NCBI GenBank assembly: GCA_025360355.1
Contig: JANYCL010000377.1
Span: 1-23,235, forward strand
Length of the DNA: 23,235 nt
Direction: 5' to 3'
From: Sphingobacteriaceae bacterium
GTDB taxonomy: Bacteria; Bacteroidota; Bacteroidia; B-17B0; Aurantibacillaceae
The notes beneath the pieces were generated by a model. That model saw nothing but the letters and a program-made list of their open reading frames with translations. It made no database searches and was not told the origin of the DNA. The translations under genes were made by a program, and so were the position numbers. How positions within the stretch are numbered: position 1 is the first letter of the stretch; every line of letters begins with the position of its first letter. Shown here one piece after another: positions 8,387-15,772 of this stretch.

Positions 8387-10366
8387 CTATTCTTTAATTA
8401 TTTTAAGTACTGCTATTTTACTATTTAATTTTACTGTAACAAAATAAATTCCCTGATCAAATCTTTCCAGATCAATGAGTGTTTTGGTGCTTGTTGGTTT
8501 AAGCGTAAGAATTTCCTTACCCAAAAGATCTGTGACAGTAATTTCATCAAGAATATGCTCAGCATATAAATTAAAAAAACTATTACTTGGATTCGGATAA
8601 ACACTAATATTAAAATTAGCTGAATTAAATTCTTTTATACCAATGCACGCAGAAACGGATTGCGTGAATGCCGCCGCCGCACTACAACTTCCTGTAATTC
8701 CTGTAAGCGTATAAGTTGTAGTTAGTGTTGGACTAACTGCAATAACAGAACCAATCGGTCCCGAACTCCAAGAATAAGTTGTAGCTCCGGTAGCAGTTAA
8801 TGTTGCGCTTTGTCCGGCACAAATTAAATTGGAATTGGTTGAAACCGTTAAGGTGGGCGTATTTGCAACTGTTGTAACGGAAGTTGTTTTACATCCGCTT
8901 ACTGAATAAGTGATCGTGTGTGTACCAACACCCGCACTTGTAGGACTAAATGAAGTAATTGATGTTGTATTTGAATTCAGAGTAAATATTCCGCCCAAAC
9001 TTGTCGGAGTTAATATTGAATTACCCGCTCCCGGAATACAATACAAATTATTTAATCCGGTGAAAGAAACATCCAAAGGTGCTCCTGCATCTGTAATAAT
9101 TAGGCGTGTTGAATCGGATGCAATAGCCGGATTGAAAGAGTCAGCTTGAATAAAATAAATATTTCCAGGTGTTAAGCAAGCCGCATGTAAATAAGAAGAA
9201 TACTGAACACCACCATGCGCTGCATAATTAATATCATCATCGTTGGCGCAGACAAAAGTTGCAGTGGCTACATTTAAAACACCATTACAGTTTGCAGACT
9301 TCCATACCGCTAATCGTGATTCAAAATCGGGCGCCTGAATTATTACGTGACCCGATGGAGGTGCAGTAAAACTAAACCATTTTGTATTATTTAAATTATT
9401 TACACACCAGGATAATTGTCCGGTACAACTTCCTGCAGGCGGTTTTACTTCTCCCGGTTGAACTGTTGCACCTAAAAACTGATAATAAGTTGAGGAAGGA
9501 CCAACTGTTAATGAAACTGAATTACAGGAATTATCTCCCATAAAAAAAACATTCACTGCCAAAGGAACATCAGCAGTATCACTTAAACAACCTGTAACTG
9601 TCGCAACCGAAATTGCTGTAAGAAATAATGTTCCGCCGGTTAATGCAGTAATATTTTGTGGAGTTGATATTGCATTCGGAATAGCTGTCCACGGACCGTT
9701 AGCTGATAGTCCTTTAAGCCATTGAACATTTCCTGTAATTGGAGAAACGGTGTATGAATTAGTCATTCCGTAAGTTGTAGTATTTGTTCCGGTAATTATT
9801 CCGGCTGAAGGTGAACTAACGCATCCACCAACTAAATTGATATCATCCAAAAACCAATCATCACCATCATCATTCACTAATTCAAAAGCAATGTAAACTG
9901 TTTGTCCGGTGTAAGCACTTAAATTTATCAAACGGTTATTATAAACTAATGGATTTACAGTGTTCTCATCATAAATAGCAACAGTGGTAAATGTTGTGAG
10001 ATTGGTTTGCGATAGAATGGAAACAAGAACATGATAAGTACTTCCCCAATTTGGCACATAGCTTTCCCGTTCCCAATACGATAAAATATTTGTTGTAGGT
10101 GTGATCGCAACCGACGGACTAATCAACCAATTTTGTGCAAGACCGGCAGGCACATTTTCGAATTGTACGTATGCTGCTTGTGTTCCTGTTTTTACGGTGG
10201 AAGTTGTGGTCCATGTTTTTGCAACTCCAACACAATCTTTCCGATACCAACCTGCAGGAGGAAAAGAGCCTTCAAATGATTGGGGAAATGTTTGCGCGTT
10301 TAATGAAGTGCAAGCCATAACTAATGTTACGACTACAAAAATTATCTTCCTGAAACAAGACTTCAT
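8387..10366 (-). CDS. T9SS-exported protein with choice-of-anchor J domain, 659 aa
   Basis: A cell-surface or secreted protein. It has an N-terminal signal peptide (residues 1-24, ending SLNAQ). Residues about 28-178 form a choice-of-anchor J (cleaved-adhesin) domain: FEGSFPPAGWY at the start, QNWLISPSVAI in the middle, and DDGDDWFLDDINLVGGC at the end. The centre (about 180-570) holds low-complexity Ser/Thr/Gly-rich Ig- or PKD-like modules, including GCKTTSVTTVANTPTLTVS and ATLTATGATTYSWSSGP. The last 75 residues are a type A T9SS sorting domain: ISVYPNPSNSFFNL, then DLLGKEIL, then GIYFVTVKLN and a basic end. The family is secreted through the outer membrane by the gliding/PorSS machinery and then anchored. 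No enzymatic domain is visible, so adhesion is the likely role. Confidence 0.9.
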   Translation of the reverse strand: MKSCFRKIIFVVVTLVMACTSLNAQTFPQSFEGSFPPAGWYRKDCVGVAKTWTTTSTVKTGTQAAYVQFENVPAGLAQNWLISPSVAITPTTNILSYWERESYVPNWGSTYHVLVSILSQTNLTTFTTVAIYDENTVNPLVYNNRLINLSAYTGQTVYIAFELVNDDGDDWFLDDINLVGGCVSSPSAGIITGTNTTTYGMTNSYTVSPITGNVQWLKGLSANGPWTAIPNAISTPQNITALTGGTLFLTAISVATVTGCLSDTADVPLAVNVFFMGDNSCNSVSLTVGPSSTYYQFLGATVQPGEVKPPAGSCTGQLSWCVNNLNNTKWFSFTAPPSGHVIIQAPDFESRLAVWKSANCNGVLNVATATFVCANDDDINYAAHGGVQYSSYLHAACLTPGNIYFIQADSFNPAIASDSTRLIITDAGAPLDVSFTGLNNLYCIPGAGNSILTPTSLGGIFTLNSNTTSITSFSPTSAGVGTHTITYSVSGCKTTSVTTVANTPTLTVSTNSNLICAGQSATLTATGATTYSWSSGPIGSVIAVSPTLTTTYTLTGITGSCSAAAAFTQSVSACIGIKEFNSANFNISVYPNPSNSFFNLYAEHILDEITVTDLLGKEILTLKPTSTKTLIDLERFDQGIYFVTVKLNSKIAVLKIIKE

Positions 10367-10430
10367 TAATGGTTTTTTGAGAGGAAAAAGGTAAGAAATA
10401 TATTGCTAAAATAAAAATGAATTTCTCATC

Positions 10431-10526
10431 ATCTACGAATGCGAATTAGTACGAATATACGAATCTAACCGCTTAGCAACTAGGCATACAGATTCGTATA
10501 TTCGTATAGATTCGTTATTCGTAGAT
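10431..10526. repeat. 96-bp hairpin repeat built from CGAAT units
   Basis: The arms 10431-10466 and 10490-10526 are near-perfect reverse complements of 36 and 37 bases, with one unpaired base and a few mismatches. The 23-base centre can itself fold (GCTTAG, loop CAA, CTAGGC). Each arm contains several copies of CGAAT or its complement ATTCG. It begins about 64 bases upstream of the T9SS gene ATG and ends 4 bases from the stop codon of the C45 gene. It has no ORF. Its form resembles palindromic REP/MITE-like elements, and it may also stop or slow transcription coming from the C45 gene. Confidence 0.8.
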
Positions 10527-10530
10527 CCTT

Positions 10531-12225
10531 TTAATGGAGGCGGTTAAAACAATAGATAAGGTCTTTTTTAATTTGATTTTCCTCTTTTACTGAGGCAATT
10601 TCTTTTACAAGGGCTTTTTTATAATAATTAAAGGCTGTTTCATAGTTAAATTTAGATCTGTAATAATCGCCCAATATTTCATAAGTATAATAGCTTTGAG
10701 GATTACTTATAATAAAAGCTGTTTCAAATTTTGGTGACAGATAAATATATCCCGGTGCTTTTGTAATGAACTGAATATAATGTTTGATCTTTTTAAATCT
10801 CACATAATCCAGATAGGTTTCTGTTTTTAAAAATGCGTCATCAGGTATTGTTAATGAATCCACATTTATTTCTGCATTTTCATCTATATTATTATGATCT
10901 TTAAAAACAGAATTTAAATCGTAACAAATAAATTTCCCGCATTGATATGGATATGTAGAGACCCACATTAAACCACTTTTAGGTTTAAATATTACGCCGT
11001 GGTGAGCAATTAATTGATTCATTGCTTTTTCGTTACCCAAACCAATATTTTTTCCGTTAATGCCTTTTTGATTCCGTAAAATTTCAGCCGCTTTTAAATA
11101 ATCGATAGTTTTATTTTCATTTAATAATTGTTTCAGTCGCATTTTACGGTAGAGCGAAGAACTTTCTGCAATGTTCTTTAAATTAGAAAGATCATTTTCA
11201 AATTCTTTTCCCTGATAATGATTTGAACAAAGAATTTCATTGCTATTTGCATCGTAAACATCCATATCCGATGGCGTTTTCTCAATGATGATCGCTTTAT
11301 TTTCAAAACCGCTTCCGACTAAAATGCTTTCCGATACAAATACTTTTCTTTTTTTCGCAATGGCGATCGCTTCGTTTATGTTTTTTGCATATTGTAAAAT
11401 TTCTCGTGCCACAAGCGCGATAGGAGTAGCAGCATCAGTTGGTATTTGACTTTTAGCTGCGTTAATTGTTACGCTAATTCCTTTGTCATTCATTCCACTC
11501 GCTGCACCAATAAATCCGGCCCAGGTTATGGTTGCGAATTTATAACCTGATTTTGGATTTGTGAATTGAACAATTTTATTTTGCGCAAATTCATCACCAC
11601 TAAAAAAATCAAAATTGCGGGCGATCAATAATTCCCCATCAACACTTTTACCATTCCAAACTCCAAACGATGTACAGCCTACGGTCATATTCTTATCCTG
11701 CAAAGCATGACCAATATCATGCGCCCCGTGATAATTTAAAATGCGGTGATATTTTGGTCCAACGAAATCATATTTGTCAGAAGCAAAACGCGAGATGCCA
11801 TAAATTTCCTGTTTATATTCTTCAATGATATTATCTGGTAAATGACGGTTAAAATAAGCGACAAAGTATTTTAAAAATTTTAAATAATTTAAATTGGGAA
11901 TGAGTATTTGTATCTGATGTATGAAAGCGTCTTCCTGGAATTGTGCTAATTCTTTTGTTAAATGTCCATTAGCTGCACCTCTTTCAAAACCATCGCCTTC
12001 AACATATAATTCCCATAAACCGCTATTGCTTTTCTTTAGCCAATTATTCCCAACTGTATAAAAATTTTCTGCATGTTGAACGCGTTCTTGTTTCAGAGCA
12101 GAGTTGTCGGCAATTTTTGGTTCAGAAATTTGAATCGCGAAAATAAAATAAATAGCAAAGCCAATCAATAAACAAATAAAGACTAAAAAACTTTTGAATA
12201 TTATTCTGAAAATTTTCTTCAGCAT
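10531..12225 (-). CDS. C45-type Ntn hydrolase/acyltransferase with membrane anchor, 564 aa
   Basis: The first 32 residues are a basic start and one long hydrophobic helix, so the enzyme is probably anchored to the inner membrane facing the periplasm. TVGCTSFGVW contains the expected N-terminal nucleophile Cys184, exposed by self-cleavage in the C45 / acid-ceramidase-like family; it is followed by DGELLIARNFDF (about 196-207), with the conserved Arg-Asn-x-Asp pattern. Such enzymes make or break amide bonds to acyl chains (penicillin acyltransferase, ceramidase, bile-acid hydrolase relatives). The C-terminal 50 residues (ILGDYYRSKFNYETAFNYYKKAL) form a TPR-like hairpin, which is not part of the core fold. 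The length of 564 exceeds the usual 350-450. The substrate is unknown. A perfect -7 box lies 8 bases before the ATG. Confidence 0.8.
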   Translation of the reverse strand: MLKKIFRIIFKSFLVFICLLIGFAIYFIFAIQISEPKIADNSALKQERVQHAENFYTVGNNWLKKSNSGLWELYVEGDGFERGAANGHLTKELAQFQEDAFIHQIQILIPNLNYLKFLKYFVAYFNRHLPDNIIEEYKQEIYGISRFASDKYDFVGPKYHRILNYHGAHDIGHALQDKNMTVGCTSFGVWNGKSVDGELLIARNFDFFSGDEFAQNKIVQFTNPKSGYKFATITWAGFIGAASGMNDKGISVTINAAKSQIPTDAATPIALVAREILQYAKNINEAIAIAKKRKVFVSESILVGSGFENKAIIIEKTPSDMDVYDANSNEILCSNHYQGKEFENDLSNLKNIAESSSLYRKMRLKQLLNENKTIDYLKAAEILRNQKGINGKNIGLGNEKAMNQLIAHHGVIFKPKSGLMWVSTYPYQCGKFICYDLNSVFKDHNNIDENAEINVDSLTIPDDAFLKTETYLDYVRFKKIKHYIQFITKAPGYIYLSPKFETAFIISNPQSYYTYEILGDYYRSKFNYETAFNYYKKALVKEIASVKEENQIKKDLIYCFNRLH

Positions 12226-12232
12226 GCTAATA

Positions 12233-12240
12233 CAAAGTTA
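12233..12240 (-). promoter_or_regulatory. -7 promoter box immediately upstream of the C45 hydrolase gene
   Basis: The minus strand reads TAACTTTG, an exact TAnnTTTG match, ending 7 bases before the ATG at 12225. If used, transcription would start at about 12226-12228 and the mRNA would be nearly leaderless. It lies in the 43-base gap after the FAD oxidoreductase gene and would let the hydrolase be transcribed independently. Confidence 0.4.
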
Positions 12241-12268
12241 CGGAAAATAAGGGCTGAAATGAATTAAA

Positions 12269-13792
12269 CTATTTGGAGGTGTTAAACTTTTTCCCTGCAG
12301 ATTTACAGATCACTTTAGTCACATCCCTTCCTGTTTTAATGGCAATTGGTAAACCGCCGCCGGGTTGATTCCAATGACTGCTGAAATAAAAATTCTTTAA
12401 ACCCGGTAAAGTAAATCCAACCGGACTCGGTGCCAATAAGTTTTTTCCCGGCAACCAGCCTTGCGTGCTGCCTTTCCAATTATTTGTGTAACGGAAAACG
12501 GTAGCAGGAGTGGCCATGTCGCTCATTTCTAATTTATCTTTTATGCCGCCTAAACGTTCATCTAACAGATCAATTATTTTTTGAGTAAATTCTTTTTTTG
12601 CTTCGCGGTATTTTGGACGGTTATTTTTACGGAGATCTAACCACCAATCGCCGTTCTTAGTATAAAAACTAACTACAACTGCACTTTTTCCCTTGGGCGC
12701 CATGGTTTTATCGTAATTGTAAACGTGAACTTCAAGTCGGTCGTATTTAGTTCCGTCGGGTAAGATCAGATCTTCTTTTAATGGGTAGCGCGAAAAATGT
12801 GGTTGATGTTTTAGTTCATCTGCAATACCAAATCCTAAATGAACTATTGAATAAAACACTTCCAGTTTTTTTAAGTCGCGCAATTCGAGCATTTGTTTGT
12901 TTACGAATTTTCCTTCCAGCAGATCAAACACTGTAAAATGCCAATCGCTCGCTGATAAAATTATATCTGAATAATGTTTTACATCATTTCTCACCAACAA
13001 ACCTTTTGCAGTATCACCTTCAACTAAGATTTTTTTCACAGGAGTTTTGTAATGAATTTTCCCGCCAAGAGCTAAATAACTTTGTTCAACTTTTTTGGCG
13101 AACTCTAAAGAACCGCCAACAGGATAACCCGCACTTTTTTTATCGAAACAAGAAAGCGGCATCGTAACAACTAAAATATTTACTTCGTTACCATCATATA
13201 ATAATTCAAAACTCTCTCTTAAAAACGGACTTTTTAATTTTTTTGCAAACGTATAATTAGTTTCATTTTTTAATTTTAAGAACCAATATAAAAATTCGAG
13301 ATACCGTGTCATTTTTATTCCGCGGATCATCGATTGAAAAAACGGAAGTTCATCCATTATTGGCGGAAGATCAAATTTCTGCATGATGCGCATCGATTTA
13401 ATTAATTCGTCAATCGGTTTTTTATCTTCAGGAGAGAGATCCAATAAATATTCGTGCAAGCGATCTAAATTGGTGTATAACTTAAATACATTACAACCAT
13501 GTCTGTCTTTTGTGTTTTTAACTTCAACTTCAATGCGGATATCATGATTCACAAACTCGATCTTTTTCATGTCGAGAATTTCCGTCCACATTTTATTAAA
13601 GGAACTTCCTGAATCACTTCCTAAGATCCAGTGAATGCAGCCATCAATAGTGTAACCGTTCTTGTGCCAGCTTGTACATAAGCCACCGGGAATGGCGTGC
13701 TTCTCGAAAATTTCTGTTTCAAAACCGTTTAGTTGTAAATAGCATCCGGCAGTTAAACCCGACATACCCGCGCCTATGATGCTAACTTTCAT
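12269..13792 (-). CDS. CrtI/RetSat-like FAD-dependent oxidoreductase, 507 aa
   Basis: A flavoprotein of the phytoene desaturase / retinol saturase / carotenoid isomerase group. The dinucleotide-binding motif is VSIIGAGMSGLTAGCYLQ (GxGxxG at residues 7-12), continuing to EKHAIPGGLCTSW. The C-terminal FAD contact is SSHWNQPGGGLPIAIKTGR. An intermediate segment GYPVGGSLEFAKKVEQ matches the family's second conserved block. These enzymes desaturate, saturate or isomerise long polyenes or other hydrophobic chains; the substrate here is unknown. No carotenoid synthesis gene (crtB, crtE) is in the window, so calling it phytoene desaturase would be unsafe. The ATG at 13792 is three bases after the stop of the SPOR gene, so the two are co-transcribed. 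Confidence 0.85.
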   Translation of the reverse strand: MKVSIIGAGMSGLTAGCYLQLNGFETEIFEKHAIPGGLCTSWHKNGYTIDGCIHWILGSDSGSSFNKMWTEILDMKKIEFVNHDIRIEVEVKNTKDRHGCNVFKLYTNLDRLHEYLLDLSPEDKKPIDELIKSMRIMQKFDLPPIMDELPFFQSMIRGIKMTRYLEFLYWFLKLKNETNYTFAKKLKSPFLRESFELLYDGNEVNILVVTMPLSCFDKKSAGYPVGGSLEFAKKVEQSYLALGGKIHYKTPVKKILVEGDTAKGLLVRNDVKHYSDIILSASDWHFTVFDLLEGKFVNKQMLELRDLKKLEVFYSIVHLGFGIADELKHQPHFSRYPLKEDLILPDGTKYDRLEVHVYNYDKTMAPKGKSAVVVSFYTKNGDWWLDLRKNNRPKYREAKKEFTQKIIDLLDERLGGIKDKLEMSDMATPATVFRYTNNWKGSTQGWLPGKNLLAPSPVGFTLPGLKNFYFSSHWNQPGGGLPIAIKTGRDVTKVICKSAGKKFNTSK

Positions 13793-13795
13793 TAA

Positions 13796-14185
13796 TTAAA
13801 CCTTCATCGGTTTTATTTTGCTTTTGATGATAAAGCTGTTTGGAAATTCGGAGAGAATTTTTTTCCAGGCTTCGTAAGCTTCTATTTTAGTTCTGAAATC
13901 ACCGACAACAATAATAAAATTAGGTTGATCGTAATCTTCATATGTATTAATATCCGCAAACTTTACCTGAAACTTGCTTCTTATTTCACGTGCTTTTACT
14001 CTGTCAACCCCAAAATGAATTTTAATTCGGTACCCATCATATTCCCCATTATTTAAGCGGTTGTAACTGGCTTTTTTTTCCATCAATTGCTTCACCTTTA
14101 ACTCTGCTTGCAATTGGTTTGGGTTTTCCTGGGAAAGGCAAAATGCCGATACAAGTAATAAGTATGTGAAAACGAGGGCTTTCAT
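13796..14185 (-). CDS. SPOR-domain secreted protein, 129 aa
   Basis: A small exported protein. The signal peptide (MKALVFTYLLLVSAFCLSQ) starts at ATG 14185; a TTG at 14194 would only add three residues before it. After a short linker, residues about 45-125 fit the SPOR fold seen in Bacteroidota: GYRIKIHFGVDRVKAREIRS, a PNFIIVVGDFRTKIEAYEAW block, and FPNSFIIKSKI at the end. SPOR domains bind denuded glycan strands of peptidoglycan, so a periplasmic wall-binding role is likely. It leads the operon with the FAD oxidoreductase, a link I cannot explain functionally. The -7 box TACTTTTG lies seven bases before the ATG. Confidence 0.8.
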   Translation of the reverse strand: MKALVFTYLLLVSAFCLSQENPNQLQAELKVKQLMEKKASYNRLNNGEYDGYRIKIHFGVDRVKAREIRSKFQVKFADINTYEDYDQPNFIIVVGDFRTKIEAYEAWKKILSEFPNSFIIKSKIKPMKV

Positions 14186-14191
14186 TGCTAA

Positions 14192-14199
14192 CAAAAGTA
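14192..14199 (-). promoter_or_regulatory. -7 promoter box immediately upstream of the SPOR gene
   Basis: The minus strand reads TACTTTTG, an exact TAnnTTTG match, ending six bases before the preferred ATG at 14185. A start five to seven bases downstream would fall at or next to the ATG, giving a leaderless or nearly leaderless mRNA. No convincing TTG -33 element is seen. Confidence 0.4.
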
Positions 14200-14280
14200 C
14201 AAGAAAATCTCTTTATTTAGCTTTTATTTGCAAATTTTTGGCTTAAAAATGAGTAATTTTACATATTAAATTTATAGAAA

Positions 14281-15018
14281 ATGGAAAATCAAAATTTCAG
14301 ACAAACAAACATCGATAAGATCGAATACGCAACCGTAGTTGGAAGCAACACTTTATTGCGCACTGTTTTTGCATGGATGACAGCTGCATTGACGATAACA
14401 ACACTTGCTTCAATGTTATTTGCATTCACACCAAGCTTATTGCAATTATTATTTACACAAAATGCCGAAGGCGGTTACGCATTATCAACTCTTGCATGGG
14501 TTGTAATGTTTGCACCACTCGGTTTTGTTTTACTAATGTCGTTTGGTTACAATAAACTATCATATCCGGTTCTAATTGGTTTATTCTTAGCTTACGCGGC
14601 GGTAACAGGAATAAGTTTAAGCTTCATCTTCATCGTTTATCAGATAGGCTCTATCTTTACTGTATTCTTAAGCTCTGTAGCTTTATTCGCTATTATGGCA
14701 GTTGCCGGTTACACTACTAAAACAGACTTAACTAAAATGGGAAGTCTGTTGATGATAGGTTTAATAGGTATTGTAATTGCAAGTGTAATAAACATGTTCA
14801 TGCATAGTGATTCAATGAGTTTTATTTGTAGCATTTTAGGTGTGATCATTTTTACAGGTTTAACAGCTTGGGATGTTCAGAAGATTAAAAACATGGCTGC
14901 TGAAGATGATGGAAGTACATCCTTTAAAAAGATGAGCATCATGGGCGCCTTAACTCTTTATTTAGATTTCATTAATATCTTCTTATACCTTTTAAGATTA
15001 TTCGGAAAGAGAAATTAA
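14281..15018 (+). CDS. Bax inhibitor-1/YccA family membrane protein, 245 aa
   Basis: An integral membrane protein of the BI-1 / TMBIM family with about seven hydrophobic helices (near residues 30-50, 73-90, 96-115, 118-142, 155-175, 182-203 and 224-242). The family signature is present: FTGLTAWDVQKIK with Asp198, and LTLYLDFINIFLYLLRLFG with Asp229, the two aspartates that form the pH-sensing pair in the Bacillus homologue YetJ. Family members are proton-sensitive calcium leak channels or partners of membrane proteases; the physiological role in Bacteroidota is unclear. The ATG at 14281 fits the cytosolic N-terminus. The gene stands alone and ends at a strong bidirectional terminator shared with thx. 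Confidence 0.93.
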   Translation: MENQNFRQTNIDKIEYATVVGSNTLLRTVFAWMTAALTITTLASMLFAFTPSLLQLLFTQNAEGGYALSTLAWVVMFAPLGFVLLMSFGYNKLSYPVLIGLFLAYAAVTGISLSFIFIVYQIGSIFTVFLSSVALFAIMAVAGYTTKTDLTKMGSLLMIGLIGIVIASVINMFMHSDSMSFICSILGVIIFTGLTAWDVQKIKNMAAEDDGSTSFKKMSIMGALTLYLDFINIFLYLLRLFGKRN

Positions 15019-15036
15019 TTGGAAAATTCTTTCAAT

Positions 15037-15070
15037 AAAAAAGCCCCGACGTTTTAGTTGGGGCTTTTTT
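15037..15070. terminator. Bidirectional terminator between BI-1 and thx genes
   Basis: AAAAAAGCCCC at 15037-15047 pairs perfectly with GGGGCTTTTTT at 15060-15070; a G-U pair and two more pairs extend the stem into the centre, leaving a loop of about six bases. Because the stem is flanked by A and T runs, it works as an intrinsic terminator for both the BI-1 gene from the left and thx from the right. Confidence 0.9.
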
Positions 15071-15084
15071 GTTTTATTAAGCTT

Positions 15085-15240
15085 TTAGCTTTTAGCTTTT
15101 TTTGCCGCTTTTTTAGGTGCTGCTTTTCCTTTTTTAGCAGCAGCATTTGCTTTTTTTGCTGCTTTTTTACGGATACGTGTTCTGCCATAGCTTCCTATGT
15201 GTACCTTTCCGCGTTTCGAACGTTTATCGCCTTTTCCCAT
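15085..15240 (-). CDS. thx: 30S ribosomal protein THX, 51 aa
   Basis: The N-terminus MGKGDKRSKRGKVHIGSYG matches ribosomal protein THX (bTHX, MGKGD..T.RGK...G.YG pattern), a small basic peptide that fills a cavity at the top of the 30S head in Thermus and is widespread in Bacteroidota. After the core (to about residue 26, RTRIRKK) comes a tail of about 25 residues composed almost only of Ala, Lys, Gly and Pro (AAKKANAAAKKGKAAPKK), longer than in Thermus and similar to histone-H1-like tails. A longer frame reaching 15291 would add 17 hydrophobic residues that do not belong to the family, so the ATG at 15240 is chosen. A promoter fits at 15262-15291. Confidence 0.92.
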   Translation of the reverse strand: MGKGDKRSKRGKVHIGSYGRTRIRKKAAKKANAAAKKGKAAPKKAAKKAKS

Positions 15241-15261
15241 AGTTTTGTTTAATTGTGAATG

Positions 15262-15291
15262 TAAAAGTAAAAAAATAAACGCAAATAACAA
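15262..15291 (-). promoter_or_regulatory. Bacteroidota-type promoter for thx
   Basis: On the minus strand TTG (15291-15289) is followed by exactly 19 bases and then TACTTTTA (15269-15262), close to TTG-N19-TAnnTTTG. Transcription would start near 15256, leaving about 15 bases before the thx ATG at 15240. Confidence 0.45.
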
Positions 15292-15318
15292 TCCTTCACG
15301 TCATTTAGGTGTTATATG

Positions 15319-15326
15319 TATATTTA
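15319..15326 (+). promoter_or_regulatory. Possible -7 box for rnpA
   Basis: TATATTTA matches TAnnTTTG except for the last base. A start near 15331-15334 would leave almost no leader before the conserved rnpA coding sequence, which matters for choosing the unusual start codon. No TTG -33 element is seen at the expected distance. Confidence 0.3.
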
Positions 15327-15339
15327 CTAAAAAATTACC

Positions 15340-15705
15340 CTGGCCAATACCTTTCATAAATACGAACGACTTTGCAGTAAAAAGCAAATAGATATCTTGT
15401 TCGAAAAAGGACAAACGTTTAGCGCTTATCCTATAAAATTGATCTCACTTGCTCAAAAAACGGAGCTTAAAGCCGATGTAAAAGCAATGTTTGTGGTCCC
15501 TAAAAAAAAATTTAAACACGCAAACGACAGGAACAAACTAAAACGTCGGATGCGCGAAGCTTACAGATTACAAAAAGCCGATTTTTATACCACAATTGGG
15601 GTGACAAAGCTAAACCTTGCTTTTTTGTATTATGGCAATAAAACCGAAGAATACGATATGGTTTTCAAAGCCGTAACAAAACTTTTAAGTAATTTAACTA
15701 AGTAA
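15340..15705 (+). CDS. rnpA: Ribonuclease P protein component, non-ATG start
   Basis: The protein subunit of RNase P, which with the M1-type RNA trims tRNA 5' leaders. The signature NDRNKLKRRMREAYR matches the family RNR motif (RNxxKRxxRE), followed by a LNLAFLYYG strand; the preceding VPKKKFKHA is also typical. A TTG at 15397 gives 102 residues starting at MFEKGQTF, but the in-frame sequence upstream reads NTFHKYERLCSKKQIDILFEKG, which is the conserved N-terminal helix of Bacteroidota RnpA. That part has no ATG or GTG: the frame opens after a TAA at 15328, and the only starts are ATT 15334, CTG 15340 or the truncating TTG 15397. I take CTG 15340 (121 residues), the exact start being uncertain. 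It precedes an S41 protease gene, a common Bacteroidota order. Confidence 0.88.
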   Translation: MANTFHKYERLCSKKQIDILFEKGQTFSAYPIKLISLAQKTELKADVKAMFVVPKKKFKHANDRNKLKRRMREAYRLQKADFYTTIGVTKLNLAFLYYGNKTEEYDMVFKAVTKLLSNLTK

Positions 15706-15772
15706 TTGTTACAGACGGCAGGTAATAAAGCAAAATAATGCTTAATTTTAGTAAGGATTTCACGACAATTAA

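Noticed and set aside
8910..9149. Plus-strand ORF within the T9SS gene
   Set aside because: It is antisense to the low-complexity Thr/Ser-rich region of the T9SS cargo protein and has no independent support.
5871..14185. Complete flexirubin or carotenoid biosynthesis cluster
   Set aside because: No ketosynthase, ACP, ammonia lyase, crtB or crtE is in the window; the ligase, acyltransferase and CrtI-like enzyme alone are not enough.
15058..15252. Plus-strand ORF rich in Phe, Cys and Ser opposite thx
   Set aside because: It is the antisense shadow of the Ala/Lys-rich thx tail and overlaps the terminator.
15241..15291. Longer thx frame with 17 extra N-terminal residues
   Set aside because: The extra residues are absent from the THX family, and a promoter fits within this stretch.
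15316..15330. ATG at 15316 as the rnpA start or an upstream leader peptide
   Set aside because: The frame stops after four codons (TAA at 15328). A regulatory mini-ORF cannot be supported from so short a sequence.
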